Shown piece after piece: positions 6,514-14,565 of a DNA stretch of 17,202 nucleotides (positions are counted from its first letter, which is position 1; every line of letters starts with the position of its first letter). The stretch covers positions 11,626 to 28,827 of the forward strand of contig DHJK01000089.1 in assembly GCA_002404295.1 (NCBI GenBank). The letters run 5' to 3'. The position numbers and the translations under genes were made by a program. Source of the stretch: Legionellales bacterium UBA4722. GTDB lineage: Bacteria > Pseudomonadota > Gammaproteobacteria > DSM-16500. The notes beneath the pieces were generated by a model. That model saw only the letters and a program-made list of their open reading frames with translations, did not search any database and was not told where the DNA came from.

Positions 6514-8613
6514 TTACACTTGCCCAAAACGTTCACTATCACGCAACCAACGTTTAATTAAAGGCGTGACCAGTTCTTGATAATTTTGCAAAAAAGTATT
6601 CGCCACTTGCTGCACTGCGGGAAATAAATCACTATCGCGCACTAAATCTGCAATACGCAATGCAATATCACCCGTTTGTTTTGTGCCTAAGACTTCGCCA
6701 GGGCCACGTAGTTCTAAATCACGTTGTGCGATTTTGAATCCATCGGTTGTTTCACGCATTACCGCTAAACGCTCTTTGGCAAATTTAGCGATCGGTGCTT
6801 GATAGAGTAACAGGCAATGACTTTCTATAGCGCCTCGCCCTACCCGACCACGTAATTGATGTAATTGCGCTAACCCTAAACGTTCGGCATTTTCAATGAC
6901 CATTAAACTTGCTTTGGGTACATCAACACCGACTTCGATCACCGTGGTTGCTACTAATAAATGAATTTCGCCGTTTTTAAATGCATGCATGATTTGTTCT
7001 TTCTCGGAGGATTTCATTCTGCCATGTATTAAAGCGACCTTTAATTCAGGTAAGGCCGCATGTAAAGTCGCCGCAGTTTCTTCGGCGGCTTGGCATTGCA
7101 GCACGTCTGACTCTTCAATCAATGTGCAAACCCAATAGGCTTGTCGGCCTGATTTGCAGGCGTCTTTTATCCGCGCTAACACTTCATCACGACGATCATT
7201 GGAAATCACACGGGTCACCACAGGTGTGCGACCTGGAGGGAGTTCATCGATAATAGAGCAATCTAAATCTGCATAGACACTCATTGCGAGAGTTCTAGGT
7301 ATAGGTGTTGCTGTCATAATTAATTGATGTGGATAATGATTTTCATGCACGCCTTTTTCACGTAGTAATGCACGTTGTTGTACGCCAAAACGGTGTTGTT
7401 CATCGACTATAATCAATGCTAGTTTAGAAAATGCTATTCCTTTTTGGAAAATAGCCTGCGTGCCTATCACGACTTGTGCCTGGCCTGTGGCTATATCGTT
7501 GAGCACTTCACGCCGTAATGCTGTTTTGACTTGACCGGAGAGCATAACAACCTTAATACCCAAAGGTTCAAACCATTTTTTAAAAGTGTTGCAATGTTGA
7601 TCTACTAATAATTCAGTGGGTGCTAACACGGCTGATTGACAACCTTGTCCAACGGCTTGTAATACGGCTAAAGCTGCAACGACTGTTTTTCCAGATCCTA
7701 CATCACCTTGGACTAATCGCAACATGGGGTGCGCACGACATAAATCGTTATCGATTTCTTCATTTACTTTTTGTTGTGCTGATGTGAGCTGGAACGATAA
7801 TAGTTGTAAAAATTGCGTGGTTAATGTGGATGTTTTTGGTAAGGGAATAGCTTGTTGTACTTGAAATAGATTTTTTAAATTTAGCAAACTTAAGCGATGC
7901 GCTAAGAGCTCTTCAAAGACTAATCTTTTTTGAGAGCCGTGTTTTTTTTCGATTAAGAGTTCAAGCGGTGCATCTGACGGTGGAGAGTGAACGAAGTGTA
8001 ATGCTTCTGTCAGCGTGGGGAATGAGAGTTTTTGTAAAACTGCCGTGGGTAGAATATCTTGCAATAAACTGCCGGAAGTCATTAATTGTAGTGCTTGTGC
8101 TATTAACTTACGCCAAGTGCGTTGACTCAATCCTTCTGTAGTGGGATAGATGGGTGTGAGATTTTCATCTACAGGGATAATCACCTCTTGTGTGACTAAT
8201 GAATATTCGGGGTGAATCATTTCCATGCCGTACATGCCTAAACGGACTTCTCCATAACAACGTAGCTTGGTACCGACCTTGAGTGATTTCATTTGTTGTG
8301 TGCTTAAATAAAAAAATCGGAGGTGAATACGTCCTGTCGCGTCTTCTAAGCGGCATAATAATTTGGTGCGTCCTGCTTTGGGTGTTGAGACAGTGATGAT
8401 ATCACCTTCGATGACTACGTGATCGCCGGGGGTAATAGTTGCGATTGGATAAAGACGTGTGCGGTCTTGATAACGGGAGGGAAGATGAAATAATAGATCT
8501 TGCACGCAATAAACGCCTACACGTGCCAGACGTTCTGCGATGCGTTGACCCACGCCGGATAGGTGCTGGCAAGAGAGCGTGCTTAGATCATGATTTGGTG
8601 AACTTGGTTTCAT
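6514..8613 (-). CDS. recG: ATP-dependent DNA helicase RecG
   Basis: RecG remodels stalled replication forks and branch-migrates Holliday junctions and R-loops. The N-terminal wedge/OB region spans roughly residues 45-145 (LLFHLPSRYQDRTRLYPI, then an OB-like stretch to YSLVTQE). The superfamily 2 helicase core has Walker A GDVGSGKT at 303-310, Walker B VDEQH at 403-407, motif III MTATPIPRT at ~433-441, and TTVIEVGVDVPKAS plus QLRGRVGRG for motifs V and VI. A TRG-like segment (RDLELRGPGEVLGTKQTG) closes the fold. The length, 699, fits the E. coli protein (693). I prefer the ATG at 8613 (AGGTG 8 bases upstream) to a GTG three codons earlier. No defects seen. It is divergent from the tRNA-Leu gene and has a ~190-bp upstream gap. 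Confidence 0.97.
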   Translation of the reverse strand: MKPSSPNHDLSTLSCQHLSGVGQRIAERLARVGVYCVQDLLFHLPSRYQDRTRLYPIATITPGDHVVIEGDIITVSTPKAGRTKLLCRLEDATGRIHLRFFYLSTQQMKSLKVGTKLRCYGEVRLGMYGMEMIHPEYSLVTQEVIIPVDENLTPIYPTTEGLSQRTWRKLIAQALQLMTSGSLLQDILPTAVLQKLSFPTLTEALHFVHSPPSDAPLELLIEKKHGSQKRLVFEELLAHRLSLLNLKNLFQVQQAIPLPKTSTLTTQFLQLLSFQLTSAQQKVNEEIDNDLCRAHPMLRLVQGDVGSGKTVVAALAVLQAVGQGCQSAVLAPTELLVDQHCNTFKKWFEPLGIKVVMLSGQVKTALRREVLNDIATGQAQVVIGTQAIFQKGIAFSKLALIIVDEQHRFGVQQRALLREKGVHENHYPHQLIMTATPIPRTLAMSVYADLDCSIIDELPPGRTPVVTRVISNDRRDEVLARIKDACKSGRQAYWVCTLIEESDVLQCQAAEETAATLHAALPELKVALIHGRMKSSEKEQIMHAFKNGEIHLLVATTVIEVGVDVPKASLMVIENAERLGLAQLHQLRGRVGRGAIESHCLLLYQAPIAKFAKERLAVMRETTDGFKIAQRDLELRGPGEVLGTKQTGDIALRIADLVRDSDLFPAVQQVANTFLQNYQELVTPLIKRWLRDSERFGQV

Positions 8614-8766
8614 ATAAAGCACCTAAAAAGTCATTCTGGCATACTGGGTGAGCTCTAAAACATTCGTAAGGATACCTCGGGAAATGCATAAACGCGGAGA
8701 GCGGTGAAGAAAATCTGCCTGTTTAGTAAGCATACCCTTTCTTCTACTCAAAAATACAGAATAATT

Positions 8767-8795
8767 TTGACAAAAAACCCATTTCTGATTACAGT
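8767..8795 (+). promoter_or_regulatory. tRNA-Leu promoter
   Basis: A consensus TTGACA (8767-8772) is followed by a 17-base spacer and TACAGT (8790-8795), placing the start point about 7-10 bases further on, immediately before the tRNA 5' end at 8805. Hexamers, spacing and position all agree with a strong sigma-70 stable-RNA promoter. Confidence 0.7.
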
Positions 8796-8804
8796 GCATG
8801 ACAC

Positions 8805-8888
8805 GCCGAGGTGGTGAAACTGGTAGACACGCAAGTTTCAGGTACTTGTGGGGGAAACCCTGTGGAGGTTCGAGTCCTCTCCCCGGCA
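8805..8888 (+). tRNA. tRNA-Leu, anticodon CAG
   Basis: An 84-nt class II tRNA that decodes CUG. The anticodon arm is CAAGT-TTCAGGT-ACTTG with the CAG anticodon at 8839-8841, the long variable arm has a GGG/CCC stem, and the T arm contains GGTTCGAGTCC. The acceptor stem pairs GCCGAGG with CCCCGGC, with an A-C mismatch at the fifth pair (5-68). The discriminator is A73, as required for leucine tRNAs. The 3' CCA is not encoded (ACA then T-run), so CCA must be added by a nucleotidyltransferase. A T-rich run directly after the gene (8891-8897) may help terminate transcription. TrmL, encoded at 15346, is known to methylate position 34 of tRNA-Leu(CAA/UAA) species, not this one. Confidence 0.93.
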
Positions 8889-9050
8889 CATTTTTTTCAG
8901 CTCATTCCATAAAAGCACCAAGCGCTGCTTAAGATATACTTCTCCCGCCCTAAGCTCCCCACAAGAAAACTGATCGTAATTGCGGGTGAGGGGAAAACGC
9001 TAAACTCTTTAAGAATGTTAAAAAATTGCGATTTCAGCTGTTTTAGGTTC

Positions 9051-9127
9051 ATCGGTTTTATAAATGCAGCTTAGGACACCTCTCCCACAAGGGGAGAGGT
9101 GTCCTAAGCTGCATTTATAAAACCGAT
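9051..9127. repeat. Perfect palindrome (36-bp arms), CTTAGGACACCTCTCCC family
   Basis: Bases 9051-9086 are the exact reverse complement of 9092-9127, with a 5-base loop (ACAAG). It lies between tRNA-Leu and purA, which converge on it, so it may serve as a transcription barrier. The 17-base core CTTAGGACACCTCTCCC recurs at 17079-17095, so this is a dispersed repeat. The remaining intergenic sequence (8899-9050) contains G/C-rich half-matches (CTCCCGC ... GCGGGTGAG) that look like a decayed further hairpin. Confidence 0.8.
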
Positions 9128-9184
9128 TAACCGGACATTAATGTGTCTTCGCGAGAATGACACATCGGGACGCTGAATAGTTAG

Positions 9185-10492
9185 CTACGCTGTTACTTCT
9201 TCCGCAAACAAATCCCGCAACACAATCGTCTCATTACGATCCGGCCCAGTAGACACAATATCAACCGGAATCCCTGCCAACTCTTGTATACGCATTAAAT
9301 AATTTTTCGCATTTTTAGGCAATCCAGCAAACGTCTTAACGCCTACAGTCGGCTCTTTCCAGCCTGGCATATCTTCATAAATCGGTTCGCACAGCGAAAG
9401 CTCAGCAGCATCTGTGGGCAATGTCGTAATCTTACGGCCATGCAAATTATACGCGGTACAAATACGCACGGTGTCCATACCATCTAACACATCCATTTTC
9501 ATCACACATAACCCAGAAAAACTACTTAGCTGAATAGAGCGACGCAATATCACGATGTCCAACCAACCACAGCGTCTCGGTCTTCCTGTAACAGAACCAA
9601 ATTCTTTACCGCGCTCTGCTAAGTGCTTACCCACTTCATCATGCAATTCTGTGGGGAAAGGTCCACTTCCTACTCGCGTGGTATACGCTTTAATAACACC
9701 TAAAACATAATCTAAATACAAAGGTCCAAAACCACTGCCAACACTCGCAGCACCCGCGACTGTATTAGATGAAGTGACATACGGATACGTACCATGATCA
9801 ATATCCAGCAATGTGCCTTGCGCGCCTTCAAAAATAATATGTTTACCCTGCGCACGATATTCAGCCAACAATCCAGGCACATCCGCTTTCATGGGTTCTA
9901 ACTGCGGCGCAAGTGCTAACATGCTGTCACGCAATTCATTAAAATCAATAGGATCCTGTTTATGATAATGTTGCAAAATAAAATTATGGTATTCCAACAC
10001 ATCGGCTAACTTAGCGCTAAATTTTTCTGCATCAAACAAATCACCAAAACGTAAAGCACGTCTTGCAACTTTATCTTCATAAGCAGGACCAATACCACGA
10101 CCGGTTGTGCCAATCGCGCTTTTGCCTTTTGCTTTTTCGCGCGCTTGATCCAGCGCCACATGATACGGCATAACCAACGTCGCAGATTCACTGATACGTA
10201 AACGTTCTGTCACATTAATGCCGCGACGCTCTAATTCACCCATTTCTTGTAATAATGCAGTCGGTGATACAACAACACCATTCCCAATCAAACAATGCAC
10301 ATGTGGATGCAAAATACCGGAGGGAATCAATCGTAAAATAGTTTTTTGTCCATCAATAACTAACGTATGCCCAGCATTATGGCCACCGTGAAAACGGACT
10401 ACCACTGAGGCCTTTGCCATCAGCATATCTACAATCTTACCTTTGCCTTCATCGCCCCATTGGCTACCTAGAATAACAATATGCTTGCCCAT
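9185..10492 (-). CDS. purA: Adenylosuccinate synthetase
   Basis: PurA joins IMP and aspartate using GTP to form adenylosuccinate, the first committed step to AMP. The P-loop-like GDEGKGK is at 13-19 (catalytic Asp14 with Met counted), and catalytic His42 lies in FHGGHNAGHT. Other family blocks are GTTGRGIGPAYEDK, EGAQGTLLDIDHGTYPYV, SNTVAGAASVGSGFGP, the aspartate-binding loop VTGRPRRCGWLD, and STGPDRNETI near the end. Length is 435 against about 430 in the family. The ATG at 10492 gives the canonical MGKHIVILGSQWGDEGKGK start; upstream GGGAAAAAAT is a weak ribosome site. It follows hflC by 62 bp on the same strand, the position it holds in the enterobacterial hfq-hflX-hflK-hflC-purA cluster, and is probably the last gene of that transcript. 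Confidence 0.98.
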   Translation of the reverse strand: MGKHIVILGSQWGDEGKGKIVDMLMAKASVVVRFHGGHNAGHTLVIDGQKTILRLIPSGILHPHVHCLIGNGVVVSPTALLQEMGELERRGINVTERLRISESATLVMPYHVALDQAREKAKGKSAIGTTGRGIGPAYEDKVARRALRFGDLFDAEKFSAKLADVLEYHNFILQHYHKQDPIDFNELRDSMLALAPQLEPMKADVPGLLAEYRAQGKHIIFEGAQGTLLDIDHGTYPYVTSSNTVAGAASVGSGFGPLYLDYVLGVIKAYTTRVGSGPFPTELHDEVGKHLAERGKEFGSVTGRPRRCGWLDIVILRRSIQLSSFSGLCVMKMDVLDGMDTVRICTAYNLHGRKITTLPTDAAELSLCEPIYEDMPGWKEPTVGVKTFAGLPKNAKNYLMRIQELAGIPVDIVSTGPDRNETIVLRDLFAEEVTA

Positions 10493-10554
10493 TATTTTTT
10501 CCCGTCATTAATTGATAACGAATCCCGCGCCTTAACGCAGGATAGTTTTTAAGA

Positions 10555-11475
10555 TTATTTTTTCTTGGCTATAATACTATTTGAGTCACCATGAAAATAA
10601 CTAAAAAAGCGTCCTTCCGGTTTTAACACGAGGATATCATTCTTATCCTTAAAGCTTTCTTCATATGCTTCTAAACTGCGATAAAAAGCATAAAAGGCAG
10701 GATCACCCCCGTATGTTTTTGCATAAATGCCCGCCGCTTCTTCATCGCCTTTAGCGCGAATAGAAGCACCTTGCATCAATGCTGTCGCTTTAATAACGGT
10801 GACTTGCTGATCGGCCAGTGCTCTAATTTCTTCTGATTTTTCCATACCGCCTGCACGTTTTGCTTCAGCAAATTGCTTACGCTCAGTGGCCATGCGCTTG
10901 AAAACAGAATCCATGACATCTTTAGGTAAGGTAATTTGCTGAATGCGCACATCAATCACGCTCACGCCTTGATCTTTACCAATCTTATTCGCTTGCTCTC
11001 TAATCACCGCCATCATACCCGCACGATCTGTTGAGATCGCTTGAATGCTGGTACGTTTACCGTATTCAGCGCGTACAATATCATTGATACGCTGCTCTAA
11101 TAACGTTTCAGCCCATCGCACACTACCGCCTGTGCTGGTATAAAACCGACTCAGATCAGTGATACGCCATTTGGCAAAATATTCAATCTGCAGATAAGTT
11201 TGCTCTTTAGTCACCACAGTCAGAGGACGTGCAGCAGATGTTGCAAGTTCCTGCATGCGCATATCAAAATAACGCACACGATCAATGAAAGGAATTTTAA
11301 AATGCAATCCGGGTCCTTGTGTTGCAGGCTCCCCCGTTTTACTGTCCTTAACAATTTGACCCAAACGTAGAATAAACGCACTTCTGCCTTCATTCACTGT
11401 GTAAACACTGAAGAACAGAACAATCAATAAAAATGCAATAACAGCCGCGACCAGATTTTTTTTAATTGGCGTCAT
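10555..11475 (-). CDS. hflC: HflC, SPFH-domain partner of FtsH protease
   Basis: HflC pairs with HflK to form a large periplasmic cage around the membrane protease FtsH and modulates its activity. A single N-terminal membrane segment is visible at about residues 8-26 (VAAVIAFLLIVLFFSVYTV), followed by the SPFH/band 7 domain (NEGRSAFILRLGQIV ... GPGLHFKIPFIDRVRYFDMRMQEL). A helical stretch (~200-245, TERKQFAEAKRAGGMEKSEE and following) and the terminal SLEAYEESF segment follow. At 306 residues it is somewhat shorter than the E. coli protein (334). The ATG at 11475 has a strong GGAGG site 7 bases upstream and overlaps the hflK 3' end by 14 nt, which indicates translational coupling. Confidence 0.96.
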   Translation of the reverse strand: MTPIKKNLVAAVIAFLLIVLFFSVYTVNEGRSAFILRLGQIVKDSKTGEPATQGPGLHFKIPFIDRVRYFDMRMQELATSAARPLTVVTKEQTYLQIEYFAKWRITDLSRFYTSTGGSVRWAETLLEQRINDIVRAEYGKRTSIQAISTDRAGMMAVIREQANKIGKDQGVSVIDVRIQQITLPKDVMDSVFKRMATERKQFAEAKRAGGMEKSEEIRALADQQVTVIKATALMQGASIRAKGDEEAAGIYAKTYGGDPAFYAFYRSLEAYEESFKDKNDILVLKPEGRFFSYFHGDSNSIIAKKK

Positions 11476-12691
11476 TTTTGACCTCCGGACCTGTTGCTTG
11501 ATTTGTAGTGTTAACTACAGCGTTATGGCCATTCACTGTTGATGATGAGTCCACTTCTGGATTTGCACTCACTTTCACAACATCTTTATTGGTTAATTTA
11601 TCCAGCGGCAAATAAATGACATTATTACCGACATTCGAATCAATCAAGACTTTGCTCGTATTTTTCAATACGGTTTGCATTGTTTCGAGATACATACGTT
11701 CACGTGTAATCTCAGGCGCACTGACATAGACTTTAGCTATCGCCTGATATTTTGCAATGACTGCTTGCGCTTGCAACACGACTTGTTGCTGGTAGCCATT
11801 AGCATCCGCAAGAATACGCGCTGCTTCACCTTGCGCAATAGGCACGACCTTACTCGCATACGCTTGTGCTTGCTGTACGTAGGTTGCCTTATCTTGATCT
11901 GCGCGATTCACATCACTAAATGCAGCGCGCACTTGATCTGGCGCTTGCACTTTTCGCAGTGTCACTGTGATCACTTCCAAACCCGCATTATAGGAACCCA
12001 GCACTTTTCTGACGCGTTCTAAAATACCCGAGCTCAATGTTTCGCGGCCAGTCGTTAAGACTTCATCCAATTTCATTTGGCCAACCATATCGGATAATGC
12101 ACCCGATGCTACTGCTTTAATCGTGGTATCTGGATCAACCACATTAAATAAATAAGCACGCGGATCGCTGATACGATATTGCACATTCAATTCTACATTC
12201 ACGAGATTTTTAGATTGATCAGATAAATCTGCGGCCTTTTTAGCAGCAACGGCATCCAGCGAATTGGGTAAATCACCTTGATCGGACGATTTAGTAATAA
12301 AATCACCCTGCAGAGAAAACGAATAAATTTTCTGCACATCCAGTAGATATTTTGTATCGATAAAACGAGCAAACCAATGCAGTCCTGGTTGCATAGTCTC
12401 AGAATAGTGTCCAAAACGTAGAATCACAGCTTCCTCTGCCGGATTGACGATAAACAACCCAGACACAGCCCAAGCAAGAAACACTACAACAATTGCAATT
12501 CCGCCCACAAATCCCATCTCTTGATTCATTGAGGGTTGCCAAGCAATATTGCCGGATTTATGGGTAAAAACAGACCGTAATTTTTTAACTAAGTCTCGTA
12601 AGAGTTTATCAAGATCAGGTGGCTTTTGTTCATTTTTCCCATTCCATGGGTCATTGTTTTTGCCACTTCCACCGGGCTCATTCCACGGCAT
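11462..12691 (-). CDS. hflK: HflK, SPFH-domain partner of FtsH protease
   Basis: HflK begins with the family's glycine/asparagine-rich cytoplasmic leader (MPWNEPGGSGKNNDPW ... PPDLDKLLRDLVKKL). One membrane segment follows at about 60-82 (GFVGGIAIVVVFLAWAVSGLF), then the SPFH domain (NPAEEAVILRFGHY ... QPGLHWFARFID) and a long helix rich in Ala/Gln (QAQAYASKVVPIAQGEAARI and on). Length is 409, close to E. coli (419). The ATG at 12691 has GGGGAG 8 bases upstream. The C-terminal ~40 residues are polar and low complexity (VDSSSTVNGHNAVVNTTNQ). It is coupled to hflC. A loop insertion near 133-152 (ITKSSDQGDLPNSLDAVAAK) seems longer than in enterobacterial HflK. Confidence 0.96.
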   Translation of the reverse strand: MPWNEPGGSGKNNDPWNGKNEQKPPDLDKLLRDLVKKLRSVFTHKSGNIAWQPSMNQEMGFVGGIAIVVVFLAWAVSGLFIVNPAEEAVILRFGHYSETMQPGLHWFARFIDTKYLLDVQKIYSFSLQGDFITKSSDQGDLPNSLDAVAAKKAADLSDQSKNLVNVELNVQYRISDPRAYLFNVVDPDTTIKAVASGALSDMVGQMKLDEVLTTGRETLSSGILERVRKVLGSYNAGLEVITVTLRKVQAPDQVRAAFSDVNRADQDKATYVQQAQAYASKVVPIAQGEAARILADANGYQQQVVLQAQAVIAKYQAIAKVYVSAPEITRERMYLETMQTVLKNTSKVLIDSNVGNNVIYLPLDKLTNKDVVKVSANPEVDSSSTVNGHNAVVNTTNQATGPEVKNDAN

Positions 12692-12786
12692 AGGTACGCT
12701 CCCCTTGTGAATTTCTCAAAACGTCAATTCTAGAGGGCAATGCTGCTATACGCAATCGAAAACGCAGATATTCAGCGAGTTTCACT

Positions 12787-12958
12787 GCACTAATCGTGCC
12801 CGGCCATCAACACCGTCATTGCGAGCGCGAGCGAAGCAACCTAGTCTTTCCAGAGCTGATTAGCAATGTATAGATATAGGCTCAAAAGCAGCATTGAAAG
12901 ACTAGGTTGCTTCGCTCGCGCTCGCAATGACGAAGGTTGGTGGCACGGGCACGACTAA
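12787..12958. repeat. Palindromic repeat, GTCATTGCGAGCG family, copy A (in the hflX position)
   Basis: Bases 12814-12850 are the exact reverse complement of 12896-12932 (37 bp). Imperfect pairing continues outward, with CGTGCCCGGCCATCAAC on the left against GGTTGGTGGCACGGGC on the right, to about 12787/12958. The 45-base loop contains CAGAGCTGATTAG, also present in copy B (14415-14525). It fills most of the 291-bp gap between hfq and hflK, where many gammaproteobacteria carry hflX. It encodes nothing and could attenuate hfq-hflKC read-through. Confidence 0.8.
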
Positions 12959-12982
12959 AGACACTAACCCAACCAACTACTT

Positions 12983-13270
12983 TTATTCTTTTTCTTTGCT
13001 AGGCGCTGTCGTCGGAGCTCCAGCCTGACTACCATTAGTATGGTTGCTATAATCTAAAGGTGAAGGCACATTACGAGAAGGAACTACAGTTGAAATAGCA
13101 TGTTTATACACCATTTGACTCACTGTATTTTTTAACAAGACAACAAATTGATCAAATGATTCAACTAATCCTTGCAGCTTTATTCCATTCACTAAATAGA
13201 TCGAAACAGGTATCTTTTCCTTGCGAAGTGTATTCAAAAAAGGATCTTGTAATGACGGCCCTTTTGTCAT
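12983..13270 (-). CDS. hfq: RNA chaperone Hfq
   Basis: Hfq is the hexameric Sm-like protein that pairs small RNAs with mRNAs. The Sm1 motif (VSIYLVNGIKLQGLVESFD, ~22-40) and Sm2 motif with YKHAIST (55-61) are intact, as are distal-face and rim residues such as Q8, F39, Y25, K31 and K56. The C-terminal tail (66-95) is a disordered Asn/Ser/Pro-rich stretch ending in KEKE. The ATG at 13270 (MTKGPSLQDPFLN) was chosen because GGAG lies 9 bases upstream and the product matches the family start; in-frame ATGs at 13285 and 13330 lack a ribosome site. In E. coli the gene follows miaA and precedes hflX; here neither neighbour is present in the window. Confidence 0.98.
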   Translation of the reverse strand: MTKGPSLQDPFLNTLRKEKIPVSIYLVNGIKLQGLVESFDQFVVLLKNTVSQMVYKHAISTVVPSRNVPSPLDYSNHTNGSQAGAPTTAPSKEKE

Positions 13271-13593
13271 ATTTTTATTCTCCATTTGATAGTACTTTAA
13301 CATATAAAAAATAGTAATTGCATCGGCCAAAGCTGACCAAAGGCAATATAATCAACGCGTTGAGAATACGCTAATATTTTAGGGACAGCAAGAGCTTCAT
13401 GAGGCTTCCCGCCGCTAACGGCAATGTCTCACAAAATATACTATCTATAGTCATTTGCACGCATGAACTATTTTCTTTAAGATGCAGCACATGAAAAATG
13501 ATTAATCAGCTATTCCTATTGCTTTTGCGCAAGATTTTGATCATGTACTATTATGCTACACAAACTTAGCGGCTCACTCAGCGGATACTAATT
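13271..13593. other. Divergent intergenic region between hfq and the 261-codon gene
   Basis: This 323-bp stretch separates two divergent genes and presumably carries both promoters. For hfq, TTGGCC and TATATG with an 18-base spacer, or a TATATT further up, are possible -35/-10 sites on the minus strand. For the rightward gene, see 13525-13554. I see no ORF, tRNA or inverted repeat in it. There is no trace of miaA, the usual gene upstream of hfq. Confidence 0.5.
13525..13554 (+). promoter_or_regulatory. Predicted promoter of the 261-codon gene
   Basis: TTGCGC (13525-13530), an 18-base spacer and TATTAT (13549-13554) place a start point about 33 bases before the ATG at 13594. The -10 matches 5 of 6 consensus positions, and TTG of the -35 is conserved. 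Prediction by eye only. Confidence 0.35.
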
Positions 13594-14379
13594 ATGATGG
13601 AAAATATAACTAGCCAACTTACTCGCACCTGCATTGCTTGCGGCATAGAAAAACCATTATCTGCTTTTCTGCAATTAGACAGCCAAGGTACGAGCTATGG
13701 CAAAATCTGTGCAAAGTGTCGCAGCCAAGGCAAGACAGGCAAGCCCGTCCCTACATCAAGCGATGAAGAACGCAGCACATCACCTTCTGGCATAGGCATT
13801 CGTGGAAAAGAAAAAATATATGCAGACGCAAAGCGCGAACAGAAAATTCATACCCTGAAGGAGCTGTATAAAAAAGAAGCTGCTAAAAAAGAAGATATTA
13901 AAGACGAAAAAATAGAGCGTGTTAATCTAAAGGAAGCGTCTGAAAAAAAACATCGTGACTTTTACATTGACCCCAAAAAACAACTTAATACATCAGATAA
14001 AAAAATCTCGATCCAGCAGATTATTGAACGCCAGCAAGATCAAAAAATTAGACACGTTCAAGGTGTAACTGAACATCACCAAACAACACTGGAAACCAAA
14101 AAGAAGCAACAAGTCGAAACAGTTAAAACGATTGAAAAAGAAGAAGTACTAAAAACAACGACGAATTTTAATAATCTTTTCCATGGCATAGAAACTGGAA
14201 GAAGTGAGATGCAGAGCGCAGAATTAGGGAAATTCTTTACATGGCTAGGTAACGATTCAGCGCCTATTGTAAAAATGCTTAGGCAAGGGCTAGTATCAAC
14301 TGACGCCAAGAAAAATCAAAAAGAGTTGGTCACTGAAGGCGATAAAAAAATGACTGACCCCACTCGCCGAAATCGGTAA
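13594..14379 (+). CDS. Unknown protein with N-terminal four-cysteine knuckle and charged coiled body
   Basis: Not recognised as a named family. Residues 13-42 contain CIAC and CAKC (Cys 13, 16, 39, 42) with KPLSAF between them, a probable zinc ribbon similar in style to the CxxC-KPLxxF-CxxC knuckles that accompany phage HNH nucleases, but no nuclease motif follows. Residues ~71-190 are very rich in Lys, Glu and Gln with no prolines in the helical parts (AKREQKIHTLKELYKKEAAK), suggesting a long helix or coiled coil. Residues 190-235 look like a small folded segment (FNNLFHGIETGRSEM ... FFTWLGNDSAPIVKML) before a basic tail ending in RRNR. No signal peptide or membrane segment. The ATG at 13594 has a weak GGA site; a second ATG follows directly. 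It is divergent from hfq and convergent with the IcmQ-like gene. A role in nucleic-acid binding is possible. Confidence 0.65.
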   Translation: MMENITSQLTRTCIACGIEKPLSAFLQLDSQGTSYGKICAKCRSQGKTGKPVPTSSDEERSTSPSGIGIRGKEKIYADAKREQKIHTLKELYKKEAAKKEDIKDEKIERVNLKEASEKKHRDFYIDPKKQLNTSDKKISIQQIIERQQDQKIRHVQGVTEHHQTTLETKKKQQVETVKTIEKEEVLKTTTNFNNLFHGIETGRSEMQSAELGKFFTWLGNDSAPIVKMLRQGLVSTDAKKNQKELVTEGDKKMTDPTRRNR

Positions 14380-14414
14380 CAACGCTCACCAATTAGTAAC
14401 CTCACCCCACTGCC

Positions 14415-14525
14415 GTCATTGCGAGCGTGAGCGAAGCAACCTAGTCTTTTCAGAGCTGATTAGAACCATTTAGACTCAAAAGCAACGTTGAAAGACTAGG
14501 TTGCTTCGCTCGCGCTCGCAATGAC
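14415..14525. repeat. Palindromic repeat, GTCATTGCGAGCG family, copy B
   Basis: Bases 14415-14449 pair with 14491-14525 over 35 bp with one mismatch. Flanks continue imperfectly (CTCACCCCACTGCC against GGCGGGGCGAGCC). The loop shares CAGAGCTGATTAG and CTCAAAAGCA with copy A at 12814-12932. It lies exactly between two convergent genes, a typical place for such elements, and could terminate both transcripts. Confidence 0.85.
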
Positions 14526-14565
14526 CACGGCGGGGCGAGCCATTACATGAGGCGTTACGCGTAAA

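Noticed and set aside
8623..8889. 88-codon minus-strand ORF covering the tRNA-Leu
   Set aside because: It overlaps a tRNA gene on the opposite strand. An internal ATG (MLTKQADFLH) with AAAGGG upstream could give a 37-residue leader peptide before recG, but there is no other support.
12692..12790. Possible hflX 3' remnant upstream of hflK
   Set aside because: The minus strand is open in one frame (VKLAEYLRFRLRIAALPSR) but I see no match to HflX sequence.
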